A stretch of 64,000 nt of DNA from assembly GCA_023957315.1 (NCBI GenBank), contig JAMLHE010000001.1, positions 248,001-312,000 on the forward strand, given 5' to 3'. Both the position numbers and the translations under genes were made by a program. This document shows, in pieces, positions 35,055 to 44,136 of this stretch (positions within the stretch are counted from its first letter, which is position 1; the number at the start of each line of letters is the position of its first letter). Under the pieces are notes generated by a model, which worked only from the letters and a program-made list of their open reading frames with translations, was not told the origin of the DNA and searched no databases. Source of the stretch: Candidatus Kapaibacterium sp. Lineage in GTDB: Bacteria > Bacteroidota > Ignavibacteria > Kapaibacteriales > UBA2268.

Positions 35055-35478
35055 CCCCGCAAATGAGGAATCATATAGGACAAATGCCGAGTTATTTGTC
35101 AAAAGATTGGATAATATTCACCGAAGTGCAGCCGAAATTCTAAGAGAACTCAGAGGAAAAGCTGTTTTTCTGCAACATCCCTCTTTTTTATATTTGTTAA
35201 ATCGATATAATATGGTGTATGCAGGAAGTATCGAAGAAAATCCAGGCAAAGAACCCGGACCAAAATATATCAAAAACTTAGTTGACCGTGTAAGGGAAAG
35301 TGGGACTAAATCCATTTTCAGCGAACCGCAACTCAACAACAAAATTTCCGAAACAGTCTCCACAGGTGCCGAAGTTCTACTTTTCGAACTCGACCCATTA
35401 GGAGGCTCTGAAACTATAAAGACATATTCCGACTTGATTCTGAAAAATGCCGAAACTTTACGCAAAGCCCTCAGATGA
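35029..35478 (+). CDS. znuA: Zinc ABC transporter substrate-binding protein ZnuA, C-terminal part (frameshifted)
   Basis: This is the C-terminal lobe of ZnuA in another frame. LTDKLVELDPANEESYRTNA follows directly on from the upstream half, then FLQHPSFLYLLNRYNM with the third metal-ligand His, IFSEPQLNNKISETVS and a last helix. It has no proper start (TTG at 35029), and its stop overlaps the ATG of znuC by four bases. Together with the first half it would be about 300 residues, normal for ZnuA. The intact partners znuC and znuB argue that the gene is functional or only recently broken. Confidence 0.85.
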   Translation: MTDKLVELDPANEESYRTNAELFVKRLDNIHRSAAEILRELRGKAVFLQHPSFLYLLNRYNMVYAGSIEENPGKEPGPKYIKNLVDRVRESGTKSIFSEPQLNNKISETVSTGAEVLLFELDPLGGSETIKTYSDLILKNAETLRKALR

Positions 35479-36230
35479 GCATTAATGCCAATATACTCGA
35501 AGTTAGTAATCTGAAAGTGGTTCTCGGACAAAATACTGTGCTTGAGGATATAAATTTCAAACTACCGAGTGGTTCATATCTGGCTATTGTTGGTCCGAAC
35601 GGTTCCGGTAAAACTACTTTGATGAAGACATTGATTGGTTTAGTCAAACCTGCCACAGGAAATGTAAAGATGTTCGGGGCGGACATTGACGATTTGCCAC
35701 CGGGCACGATTTCCTATGTGCCGCAAATCAAAACAATGGACAAATCTTTTCCGGCTCGAGCGATTGATTTGGTGATGAGTGGAATCAAACGCCGATGGAG
35801 CTTCAAAATCAATTCTCACGATAGCGACAGAGTTGCTGCAATAATGCATGAAGTTGGAGCGGGCGATTTCATTTATCGCCCATTAGCAGCGCTTTCAGGT
35901 GGTGAATTGCAAAGAGTATTTTTGGCTCGAAGCTTGATTCGAAATCCCAAAATCTTATTGCTCGATGAACCTGCAACAGGAATTGATTTGGTTTGCGAAT
36001 TGAGCATCAATAAGCTAATCACCGAATATAACCAAAAATTCGGGACAACTGTAATAATGATAACGCATGATTGGTCCGCTGCATACCATCATACAAATTA
36101 CGTACTTTTGCTAAATCGCCGCCAAGTTTATTTCGGAGAATCGAAAACTGCATTCACCGACGAAAATTTACAACTCACTTTCTCGCATCTTGGGCATGGT
36201 CATGGTATTAAATTCGGACTTAAACTTTAA
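35475..36230 (+). CDS. znuC: Zinc ABC transporter ATP-binding protein
   Basis: The 251-residue ABC ATPase has Walker A VGPNGSGKTTL (39-49), signature LSGGELQRVFLARSL (about 139-153), Walker B ILLLDEPATGID and the switch His in VIMITHDWSAA. It powers metal import with ZnuB in the inner membrane. The ATG overlaps the znuA stop (ATGA) and znuB follows 12 bp after, so the three form one operon. No Zur-like box was recognised upstream of znuA. Confidence 0.93.
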   Translation: MSINANILEVSNLKVVLGQNTVLEDINFKLPSGSYLAIVGPNGSGKTTLMKTLIGLVKPATGNVKMFGADIDDLPPGTISYVPQIKTMDKSFPARAIDLVMSGIKRRWSFKINSHDSDRVAAIMHEVGAGDFIYRPLAALSGGELQRVFLARSLIRNPKILLLDEPATGIDLVCELSINKLITEYNQKFGTTVIMITHDWSAAYHHTNYVLLLNRRQVYFGESKTAFTDENLQLTFSHLGHGHGIKFGLKL

Positions 36231-36242
36231 TTTGAAAATAGC

Positions 36243-37055
36243 ATGTTAGAAGCACTTACTTATCCTTTTTTTCAGAAAGCATTGACTGCAGGTCTATTGA
36301 CCGGATTTACGGGTAGTTATTACGGAGTATTCGTTGTCCAACGCAAAATCAGTTTTATCGGTAGCGGTCTTGCTCACGCCGCATTTGGCGGTGTAGCTCT
36401 TGGTTTGCTTTTGGGCGTAGAGCCTTTGCTGACTGCGGTTCCATTTACTATACTCGTTGCTATTGCCATTGTTTACTTGCAAAAATATACTCAATTAGCT
36501 GCCGATGCTTTGATTGGAGTATTATTTGCGTTATCGGTCGCACTCGGCATAATTTTCCTTGCTGTTAAAACACAATATACTTCCGATGCCTATTCATATT
36601 TATTCGGTTCAATATTGACGGTGAATGACCAAGAAATAGTCATTTCACTGTTGCTTTCATTAGTTACAGTCTTGACATTTTTTAAACTGTGGGCAAGGTG
36701 GGCATATTCAACTTTCGATGTGGAACTCGCAGGAGCAGACAAAGTACCGATAGAATTCGACAATGTTATATTGATTTTGCTGATTTCGGTGACAATAGTC
36801 ATTTCTATCAAGATTGTGGGCATAATTCTAATCTCGGCTTACTTAGTCATTCCACCAGCTTCGGCAAGGCTGATTTCGTCGTCTTTTGGGTCAATGACAG
36901 TGATTTCAGTGCTAATCGGGATGTTGAGTTCGGTGATGGGAATAATGTTTTCTTACATTTTGGATTTACCAAGTGGAGCTATAATCGTCATTACTCAAAC
37001 GATGATTTTTTTCGTAATCGTCTTAATTTCATTAATTAAAAAGAATAAAAAATAA
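36243..37055 (+). CDS. znuB: Zinc ABC transporter permease (ABC-3 family)
   Basis: The 270-residue integral membrane protein has about eight hydrophobic helices and the ABC-3 family pattern: RKISFIGSGLAHAAFGGVAL near residues 34-53 and IKIVGIILISAYLVIPPASA near 182-201. It forms the channel for zinc (or manganese/iron) import, with ZnuC as motor and ZnuA delivering the metal. Metal choice is inferred from the His-rich loop of ZnuA. Confidence 0.92.
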   Translation: MLEALTYPFFQKALTAGLLTGFTGSYYGVFVVQRKISFIGSGLAHAAFGGVALGLLLGVEPLLTAVPFTILVAIAIVYLQKYTQLAADALIGVLFALSVALGIIFLAVKTQYTSDAYSYLFGSILTVNDQEIVISLLLSLVTVLTFFKLWARWAYSTFDVELAGADKVPIEFDNVILILLISVTIVISIKIVGIILISAYLVIPPASARLISSSFGSMTVISVLIGMLSSVMGIMFSYILDLPSGAIIVITQTMIFFVIVLISLIKKNKK

Positions 37056-37126
37056 TTTTTTTATTGTTACAATAAATAAATGCGTTATATTGAAAAAATA
37101 TTTTGTGCAAAATTTGGGGAAGTAGG

Positions 37127-39517
37127 ATGAAAAATATCCAAATCGGCTATATATTAATTCTATTTGTTTTGCTTATAATGGCTGAACCGTTAGAATTGCT
37201 CTGTCAATCTAAGGGTTATCCTGTTTTAATACCGAAAGCACGCCAATCATCACAAAAGGGCGATGTTCGGAACGATAGCACAAATACAAGAATTTTCCCC
37301 GACAAATATTCAGACCTTGACGACCAAAAAGGTTCAAGAACTATCCATAAACAGAGCAACGAAGTTACTACTACTATTGAACAATCCCGTCAAAAGTATC
37401 TCCAAGCTCTAATTTTAATCCAGAAGCGTGATACAGCAAGAGCTGCAAGATATTTTGAACAAGCATTAGATAAATTGAATATGATTTCGGGTAGTCCCGG
37501 AATTGACAACAACAACGATTTCACGGATTTGGCGCAATCAATTATAGACGATTATCAAAATTACATTAAAAATATTGACTTTGTAGATGAATCTTCATCA
37601 TTTTTTATCATAAGAGATATACTTGCAACCGAAATTGCAGAAGATATCGAACCACTTGAATTTAATGTTCCTACGCTTGCCGGCTCAAAAACGGCTACGC
37701 CGGCATATCCAACTTTGCCCAAGGCGCCTACGAATGTAGTGATCCCGCTGACAGATCACCCTTCCGTCGATAAAGCAATTTCATTTATGACGAAAAACAG
37801 AGGTGCAAAATTTTTCAAGAATTGGCTTGAACGCAGCTCAAAATGGTTCCCAATGATGAAGCGGTATGCACGCGAATACGATATGCCTGAAGAAATTATT
37901 TATCTCTCAATGATAGAAAGTGGTCTGAATCCAACGATTGTATCAAGTGCGAGTGCTGTTGGGCTATGGCAATTTATTCGTTCTACAGGCGAAATGTACA
38001 ATTTGAACAAAGACAAATCAATTTTTGTTGACGACCGACGTGACCCCGATAAAGCAACAATTGCGGCTATGAGGCACTTGAAGGATTTGTACAATCAATT
38101 TGGAGATTGGCATCTGGCAATGGCAGCATATAATTGCGGACCCGGTTGCGTATCTCGTGCCATTAGACGTACAGGCGGCACCAAGCCCAACTTTTGGGAC
38201 GTTATGGATAGGTTACCACGCGAAACTCGCGGCTACGTACCGATGTATATTGCAACAGCTCGTATGGCAATGAATCCTGAAGCATATGGTTTTGACATTG
38301 ATTCGCTAAATTTTCAGGAAGAATATCGTTACGAAACTTATGAATTAAACGAAGCTGTCAGCTTGCAATCTGTAGCACAAGCATTAGGAATAAGCTTAGA
38401 TGAAGTCCAGGCTTTGAATTCCGAACTAATGAAAAATTGCACTCCTCCCGATAGACTTCCTTATGCTTTGAAAATTCCTGTCGGCACAAAAGACAGATTC
38501 GCTGTGAATTTTGCGGCTTTGACCGATGAAGAAAAGCAACCTTTCATGACCCACAAAGTAAAAAGTCGCGAAACAATCACTAAAATTGCAAAAAACTACG
38601 GAATCAAAGGTTCAGACATTGTAGCAATGAACAATTTGAAATCTACAAAATCTAAATTAAAAGTTGGACAAGAACTTATTATCCCAGTTATAAACACTCC
38701 TAATACAGAGCTTGCTTCAACTTCAGCACAGACATCAAACACAGGTAGTTCGACAAATTCTGCTACTCACAAAGTCAAATCCGGTGAAACACTTCACAGT
38801 ATTGCACGCGAATATGAAATGGAAGTTGGCGAAATTAGAAATTTGAATAATCTATCCTTAGATAATGATAAAATTACTGTCGGGCAGATTTTGGTGATAA
38901 ATTCCTCAGGGCAAATTGCTTCTAACCAAAAATCAACTCAAGTCAATATTGAACCAATCAAAACCGAAAATGGAACTAATTACCATAAGGTAAGAAGTGG
39001 CGAAACGCTTGCACAAATTGCTGATGATTATGGTGTTTCTATCGACCAAATTCGCAAAATCAACAACATTGACAGACATAAGATTTATGCAGGTCAGAAT
39101 TTGAAAATTCCGGCTAACGGGCAAATTGCATCTAACACTAATAACGAACCTACTATTGCTACAACAACGAAACCAATCGTTCATAAGGTCTCAAGAGGCG
39201 AAACATTAAGCACGATTGCTGCAAAATATCGCGTAACCGAGAATCAAATCAAAGCGTGGAACCCTGATGAAATTAGAGGTTCGACAGTATTTGCTAACAG
39301 CAAACTGACAATTCATACTTCGGCAGATGCAAAAGGTAGTTCTGCAGCCCAAACCAAGAATGTAAAGAGCTCTCCGAAGCATTATACTATTAAAAGAGGC
39401 GACACACTTGGTGCAATAGCACGCAAATTTGGAGTTTCGGTAGCGTCGCTAAAAGCTATCAACAAAAACATTGACGAACGCAGTCTTAGCATTGGTAGAA
39501 AGATAAGAATTCAATAG
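37127..39517 (+). CDS. LysM-repeat membrane-bound lytic murein transglycosylase (MltD-like)
   Basis: The 796-residue envelope protein starts with a signal peptide (IGYILILFVLLIMAEPLELLC). After a low-complexity and helical region comes a family 1 SLT lysozyme-like domain: ESGLNPTIVSSASAVGLWQF with catalytic Glu264, then AAYNCGPGCVSRAI. One degenerate LysM (ELNEAVSLQSVAQALGISL) and five clear LysM repeats follow, each with a motif like HKVKSGETLHSIA, HKVRSGETLAQIA or YTIKRGDTLGAIA; linkers are Thr/Asn/Ser-rich. It would cleave glycan strands to 1,6-anhydro products and hold onto peptidoglycan. AGTAGG precedes the ATG at 37127, eight codons inside the longest open frame. Confidence 0.92.
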   Translation: MKNIQIGYILILFVLLIMAEPLELLCQSKGYPVLIPKARQSSQKGDVRNDSTNTRIFPDKYSDLDDQKGSRTIHKQSNEVTTTIEQSRQKYLQALILIQKRDTARAARYFEQALDKLNMISGSPGIDNNNDFTDLAQSIIDDYQNYIKNIDFVDESSSFFIIRDILATEIAEDIEPLEFNVPTLAGSKTATPAYPTLPKAPTNVVIPLTDHPSVDKAISFMTKNRGAKFFKNWLERSSKWFPMMKRYAREYDMPEEIIYLSMIESGLNPTIVSSASAVGLWQFIRSTGEMYNLNKDKSIFVDDRRDPDKATIAAMRHLKDLYNQFGDWHLAMAAYNCGPGCVSRAIRRTGGTKPNFWDVMDRLPRETRGYVPMYIATARMAMNPEAYGFDIDSLNFQEEYRYETYELNEAVSLQSVAQALGISLDEVQALNSELMKNCTPPDRLPYALKIPVGTKDRFAVNFAALTDEEKQPFMTHKVKSRETITKIAKNYGIKGSDIVAMNNLKSTKSKLKVGQELIIPVINTPNTELASTSAQTSNTGSSTNSATHKVKSGETLHSIAREYEMEVGEIRNLNNLSLDNDKITVGQILVINSSGQIASNQKSTQVNIEPIKTENGTNYHKVRSGETLAQIADDYGVSIDQIRKINNIDRHKIYAGQNLKIPANGQIASNTNNEPTIATTTKPIVHKVSRGETLSTIAAKYRVTENQIKAWNPDEIRGSTVFANSKLTIHTSADAKGSSAAQTKNVKSSPKHYTIKRGDTLGAIARKFGVSVASLKAINKNIDERSLSIGRKIRIQ

Positions 39518-39562
39518 GAAAATCACTTGAAATCATTTTTTTTTCAATTAATTACTACTAAA

Positions 39563-39574
39563 TTCGTACTTTTG
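39563..39574 (+). promoter_or_regulatory. Putative -7 promoter element before the sugar nucleotidyltransferase gene
   Basis: TACTTTTG (39567-39574) matches the Bacteroidota -7 consensus TAnnTTTG. The 11-mer TTCGTACTTTT also occurs upstream of nifJ at 58980-58990. A T-rich -33 region (ends near 39545) lies about 21 bp upstream. It is 46 bp before the ATG. Confidence 0.4.
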
Positions 39575-39619
39575 TGAACTTATGAATTTCATTTGGTTAA
39601 TCAAAATTAGTAGTAATAA

Positions 39620-40600
39620 ATGAGAGCGGTAATACCGGTAGCCGGTGTCGGTACAAGGCTACGTCCACACACATATTCCTTACCGAAAGTCCTATTAAAC
39701 GTCGCAGGCAAACCCATTTTAGGTCATATTTTAGATGCATTGGTTGAGCAATCAATCACTAAAGCTACGATTATAACCGGATATATGGGCAAATTGGTCG
39801 AAAATTACGTTGTCGAAAATTACAAGTCTATAAATTTTGATTTCGTCGTCCAAGAAGAACGTCTCGGTCTGGGACATGCTATTTGGACAGGACGCAATAC
39901 TTACGGCACAGACCCATTAGTTATCATACTCGGAGATACAATTTTTGATGTTGACTTATCAAGATTAACAGTCAAAGGTTCGAATACTATTGGTGTGAAA
40001 GAAGTTGAAGACCCGCGTCGTTTTGGCGTTGTGGTACTAAATAACAAAGGCAAAATCGAAAGATTAGTCGAAAAACCCGAACAATTTGTGTCAAATCTTG
40101 CTATAGTAGGTCTATATAGCATTAATGACTCAAAGTTATTGAGTGCTTGTTTGGACGAAATGATAAAAAATAATATCCGTACTCGCGGCGAATATCAATT
40201 GACCGATGCTTTGCAAATGATGATTGAAAAAGGTGCAGAGTTCTCGACTACAAACGTAGAAGGTTGGTTCGATTGCGGAAAACCCGAAACTTTGCTCAAT
40301 ACAAACAGATTTTTGTTAGACCGCAAACCACCGTCAAGACATTTCCCCGATTCCATTATCATTCCGCCATCATTTGTTGCAGCAACAGCTGTTATCGAAC
40401 GTTCGGTAATCGGACCCTATGCGTCAGTCGCAGATGGTGCAGTTGTCAAAGATAGCATAGTGCGTGATTCGATTATCAGTAACTACGCCAAAGTTCAATC
40501 CTCTTTGCTCGAACAATCAATAATTGGGAATGAAGCCGAAGTAAAAGGTCATTTTAATCGTCTAAATGTTGGCGATTCGAGCCAAATATCAGAAACTTAA
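39620..40600 (+). CDS. Sugar-1-phosphate nucleotidyltransferase (RmlA/ManC/GlmU-N type)
   Basis: The 326-residue product has the nucleotidyltransferase Rossmann domain: AVIPVAGVGTRLRPHTYSLPK at the start, GKPILGHILDAL, LGLGHAIWTG and IILGDTIFDVD. The second half has left-handed beta-helix hexapeptide-like repeats (SVIGPYASVADGAVVKDSIV). It joins a sugar-1-phosphate to NTP for cell-wall or surface polysaccharide precursors. The exact sugar cannot be determined: glucose-1-phosphate thymidylyltransferase-like and mannose-1-phosphate guanylyltransferase-like annotations are both used for this architecture. metK follows 24 bp downstream. Confidence 0.87.
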   Translation: MRAVIPVAGVGTRLRPHTYSLPKVLLNVAGKPILGHILDALVEQSITKATIITGYMGKLVENYVVENYKSINFDFVVQEERLGLGHAIWTGRNTYGTDPLVIILGDTIFDVDLSRLTVKGSNTIGVKEVEDPRRFGVVVLNNKGKIERLVEKPEQFVSNLAIVGLYSINDSKLLSACLDEMIKNNIRTRGEYQLTDALQMMIEKGAEFSTTNVEGWFDCGKPETLLNTNRFLLDRKPPSRHFPDSIIIPPSFVAATAVIERSVIGPYASVADGAVVKDSIVRDSIISNYAKVQSSLLEQSIIGNEAEVKGHFNRLNVGDSSQISET

Positions 40601-40624
40601 AATTATTATAAAAAGGTCTTTATA

Positions 40625-41770
40625 ATGTCAAAAAAAACGTATTTATTTACTTCTGAATCAGTTTCCGAAGGACATCCCGATAAAATTTGCGACCAAGTAT
40701 CCGATGCGGTTCTTGATGCTATGCTTAGAGATGACCCCGAAAGCCGTGTAGCATGTGAATGTTTCGCATCAACCGGATTAATTGTTGTCGGTGGTGAAGT
40801 TAGAACAGACACTTACATAGATTTACAACAACTCGTTCGTGATGTAATTAAAGATATTGGCTACAACAAATACGGATTAAGATTCGATGCAGAATCTGCC
40901 GCTGTAGTGAATGTGATTAATCATCAATCTCATGATATCGCTCTTGGAGTTGATGTGGGTGGAGCCGGAGACCAAGGGATGATGTTCGGCTATGCAAATA
41001 CCGAAACACCAGAATTGATGCCTGCTCCGATAATGTTCTCGCATCAATTAGTACGCAAGTTGGCTGATATCAGGAAAAATTCCAATTTAATGCCATATCT
41101 ACGCCCTGATTCCAAATCACAAGTCACAATCGAATATAGCGATACTGACGAAATTATTCGTGTTGACACAGTTGTAGTTTCGACTCAACACGACCCCGAC
41201 GTCGAACAAAGCAAAATCAGAGAAGATGTAATTGAAAAATTGATTTATAAAGTCATTCCAAACGAATTGCTCGACGAAAATACAAAATTCCACATCAACC
41301 CAACGGGGAAATTTGAGATTGGTGGACCACATGGCGATACCGGTTTGACCGGACGCAAAATCATCGTGGATACATACGGTGGTAGAGCGCCTCACGGTGG
41401 TGGAGCTTTCTCAGGTAAAGATGCTACAAAAGTTGACCGCTCGGCTGCATATGCAGCAAGACATTTGGCGAAAAACATCGTAGCTGCCGAAATCGCAAAA
41501 GAATGTACGATACAATTATCATATGCAATCGGTGTAGCCCAACCTGTCTCAATCAACGTCAAAACACATGGCACTTCGATGGTGGACGAAACTGAATTAG
41601 CATCATTCATACTGAAGAACATAGATTTATCGCCGAGAGCCATAATCGAAAGATTAGACCTCAAAAAACCGATATTCCGCAACACAGCTGCTTATGGGCA
41701 TTTCGGACGAAATGAATTCCCTTGGGAACAATTAAGCTTTGTAGAATTGTTCAAGAAAAATTTTAATTAG
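40625..41770 (+). CDS. metK: S-adenosylmethionine synthetase
   Basis: The 381-residue product makes SAM from methionine and ATP. The family blocks are [20 protein letters not shown] at the start (ATP/metal-binding), [12 protein letters not shown], the phosphate-binding [40 protein letters not shown] and FGRNEFPWE at the end. It is followed after 25 bp by ahcY, so the methyl-donor synthesis and SAH recycling steps are encoded together. Confidence 0.97.
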   Translation: MSKKTYLFTSESVSEGHPDKICDQVSDAVLDAMLRDDPESRVACECFASTGLIVVGGEVRTDTYIDLQQLVRDVIKDIGYNKYGLRFDAESAAVVNVINHQSHDIALGVDVGGAGDQGMMFGYANTETPELMPAPIMFSHQLVRKLADIRKNSNLMPYLRPDSKSQVTIEYSDTDEIIRVDTVVVSTQHDPDVEQSKIREDVIEKLIYKVIPNELLDENTKFHINPTGKFEIGGPHGDTGLTGRKIIVDTYGGRAPHGGGAFSGKDATKVDRSAAYAARHLAKNIVAAEIAKECTIQLSYAIGVAQPVSINVKTHGTSMVDETELASFILKNIDLSPRAIIERLDLKKPIFRNTAAYGHFGRNEFPWEQLSFVELFKKNFN

Positions 41771-41795
41771 AATTTTAATAATATAGGATTTATAA

Positions 41796-43109
41796 ATGTC
41801 AAATATACCATCAAAAGCCGCAACCGGCAACTTCTCCGAAGTTTTAGGGCAATATTGCGTTCGCAATATCGAACTTGCCGATGAAGGCAGAAAATTAATT
41901 GATTGGGCAGAAGCAAATATGCCTGTTTTAATGGGATTGCGTAAAAAATACAGCGAAACTAAGCCTTTTGCAGGTTATACTATCGCAGGCTGTTTGCACG
42001 TAACCAAAGAAACTGCTGTTCTAATCAAAACACTCAGAGATGCCGGAGCCGAAGTGCTTTGGTCAGGATGCAACCCACTTTCGACAAGTGACGCAGTAGC
42101 TGCCGCTTTGGCTGCTGACGGAATCAAGATTTACGCTTGGTACAACAACAAGGAAGATTTTTACTGGTGCATAGAACGTACGATTGACGGAAAGCCACAT
42201 CTGACACTTGATGACGGTTGCGATTTGATTGATACAGTTCATGAAAAATATAAAGAACTCGCAACTCAGCACATAGTCGGTGGCTCGGAAGAAACTACAA
42301 CCGGTGTAAGCCGTTTAAGAGCTCGCGAATTAGCCGGACAATTGCTCTATCCCGTTTTTGCCGTCAATGACGCTGAAACAAAATGGGACTTTGACAATGT
42401 TTATGGTACAGGTCAATCCACTATTGACGGTATCATCCGCGCAACTTCGGTAATGCTTGCCGGCAAGAATTTTGTCGTTGCAGGTCACGGACATTGTGGC
42501 TCGGGTGTTGCCAAAAGAGCGAAAGGAATGGGCTCGAACACTATCATCACCGAAGTAAAAGCAACTGCTGCACTCAAAGGTTACCTCGAAGGACACACTG
42601 TAATGACAATGGAAGATGCAGCCAAAGTTGGCGATATTTTCTGTACGGCAACAGGTGTCAAAGATGTAATCCGCAAAGAGCATTTTGAAGTAATGAAAGA
42701 CGGTGCAATCGTTTGCAACACCGGACATTATGACGCTGAAATCAATATTCCCGAATTGGAAGAAATTGCTGTAAGCAAGCGTACTATCCGCGCCAATTGC
42801 GAAGAATACACTATGAAAGACGGCAGAAAGATTTATCTTTTGGCTCAAGGCAGATTGATTAACTTAGCCGCAGCCGAAGGTCACCCTTCAGAAGTTATGG
42901 ACATGTCATTTGCGAATCAATTCATGGCACATCTCAACCTCGTCACTATGCACAAATCAGGCGACCCGATTCCTGTCAAAGTTATCACTCCTGACCCGGC
43001 TCAAGACGAATACGTAGCCGAAACAAAATTAGCTATGATGCACATGAAAATTGACCAACTCACTCCAGAGCAAATCGTTTACATGAACGATTACAACGCC
43101 GGCACATAA
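41796..43109 (+). CDS. ahcY: Adenosylhomocysteinase
   Basis: The 437-residue product hydrolyses S-adenosylhomocysteine to adenosine and homocysteine using bound NAD. It has AGCLHVTKETAVLIKTL, the NAD loop VVAGHGHCGSGVAKRAKGMG, GHTVMTMEDAAKVGDIFCTA and NTGHYDAEI. The form is close to the shorter type lacking the roughly 40-residue insertion of eukaryotic and proteobacterial enzymes. It is co-oriented with metK and ends at a strong hairpin. Confidence 0.95.
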   Translation: MSNIPSKAATGNFSEVLGQYCVRNIELADEGRKLIDWAEANMPVLMGLRKKYSETKPFAGYTIAGCLHVTKETAVLIKTLRDAGAEVLWSGCNPLSTSDAVAAALAADGIKIYAWYNNKEDFYWCIERTIDGKPHLTLDDGCDLIDTVHEKYKELATQHIVGGSEETTTGVSRLRARELAGQLLYPVFAVNDAETKWDFDNVYGTGQSTIDGIIRATSVMLAGKNFVVAGHGHCGSGVAKRAKGMGSNTIITEVKATAALKGYLEGHTVMTMEDAAKVGDIFCTATGVKDVIRKEHFEVMKDGAIVCNTGHYDAEINIPELEEIAVSKRTIRANCEEYTMKDGRKIYLLAQGRLINLAAAEGHPSEVMDMSFANQFMAHLNLVTMHKSGDPIPVKVITPDPAQDEYVAETKLAMMHMKIDQLTPEQIVYMNDYNAGT

Positions 43110-43130
43110 TAGTTCACGGCAAAAATCTTA

Positions 43131-43160
43131 AAAAGAGGCTCTCGAGCCTCTTTTTTTTTT
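43131..43160. terminator. Rho-independent terminator after ahcY, facing the dprA-like gene
   Basis: AAAAGAGGCT (43131-43140) and AGCCTCTTTT (43145-43154) form a perfect 10-bp stem around CTCG and run into a T tract to 43160. The A-rich left side lets it serve the minus strand too. It marks the left border of the accessory region. Confidence 0.92.
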
Positions 43161-43172
43161 GTGTGGGGTGTG

Positions 43173-44135
43173 TTATTCAAACAATATCGTTTGTTTTGTT
43201 TCTTTCAACGATTCACTATCATTTGGAGCATTATTTGATTGGTCGTCACTCTTGGGCAATTCAGCCCCATTGAAGTCCACAGCAATTGCACCTTTTTGAA
43301 TCAGGAGATTATTCGCATTATTTTCGTCCGTGTCGGGTTGGCGGACATAGATTTTTCTGTCCTTGCGTAATCCATCAACCACACCCGACCAAGTCCCGCT
43401 ATTTTCGGCTGATTCGGCTACATAAATTTCGTCGGCAAGCCCGTAAATAATTGGATTACGAGCCATTGCTAATCCGGCATTCCAAGGTGCTTTCGGGAAG
43501 AATGTGCTCAAAACTAAGACATTTCCCTCGATTATTTGCTTGTAATATTTGTTGAATCCCGAACCGAATGTCATAATGCCTTGCGGAAGCACGATTATAC
43601 TTTGACCGTTGTAGTTAATGGCTGAATCAAGCGCTTGTTTGTCAACGCCTTTGGCAAAGCCACTAACTACCACTTTATATTCCACACTTGCAAGTTTCGC
43701 AATGTTGTCCGTGAACTTCAAGGCTGTTTCAGATGCGTTCCTCGAACCTACGATGGCGATTGATTTTTCCTCGAGAATTTTCTTATTCCCTTTGACATAA
43801 AGCACAGCAGGGGAATAGGCTGTTTTCAAATTATTTTTTAAAGTCTTGGAATATTCGGGCGAAGTAATAGGGATAATTTCAAATCCTTGACTAATAAAGG
43901 ACTCGGCTAAAAAAGCGTTACTCGCTATTTCCGATTTTGCTTGGTTTAAGTCTGAAATTTGCTTTTCATCTAACTGGTATTGATTTTTCCAATCACTTTC
44001 ACTTAACTGAAAAAACTCCTCTATTGAAATCTTGTTCTCGTGAAAAAACTCAATGATAAGGTTGTTTATTTTCAAATGCCCCCATCGTGGCAGGTGCGCC
44101 AATGCTAACCAATAAGGTGTTTCCTCATTTCTCAT
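43173..44135 (-). CDS. DprA/Smf-like DNA-processing protein, partner of the RecQ-PRTase
   Basis: The 320-residue product has a DprA-type Rossmann domain: KSIAIVGSRNASETALKF (about 124-141), VVVSGFAKGVDKQALDSAI (about 155-173) and IIVLPQGIMTFG, after an N-terminal helical part similar to the DprA SAM-like segment. In true DprA the second motif reads SG-x-A-x-G-I-D followed by an AH pair; here the His is missing. There is no C-terminal winged helix; the last 25 residues are polar and disordered (SDDQSNNAPNDSESLKETK). True DprA loads RecA on incoming DNA. The tight pairing with a PRTase gene one base upstream suggests a role in a defence/toxin-antitoxin module instead. Confidence 0.85.
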   Translation of the reverse strand: MRNEETPYWLALAHLPRWGHLKINNLIIEFFHENKISIEEFFQLSESDWKNQYQLDEKQISDLNQAKSEIASNAFLAESFISQGFEIIPITSPEYSKTLKNNLKTAYSPAVLYVKGNKKILEEKSIAIVGSRNASETALKFTDNIAKLASVEYKVVVSGFAKGVDKQALDSAINYNGQSIIVLPQGIMTFGSGFNKYYKQIIEGNVLVLSTFFPKAPWNAGLAMARNPIIYGLADEIYVAESAENSGTWSGVVDGLRKDRKIYVRQPDTDENNANNLLIQKGAIAVDFNGAELPKSDDQSNNAPNDSESLKETKQTILFE

Positions 44136-44136
44136 A

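Noticed and set aside
41796..43160. SAM or SAH riboswitch near metK/ahcY
   Set aside because: The gaps before metK (24 bp) and ahcY (25 bp) are too short to hold one, and the hairpin after ahcY is a plain terminator.
43173..44135. Housekeeping dprA for natural transformation
   Set aside because: The AH pair after the G-x-D motif and the C-terminal winged helix are missing, and the gene is tied to a RecQ-PRTase fusion rather than to topA, recA or com genes.
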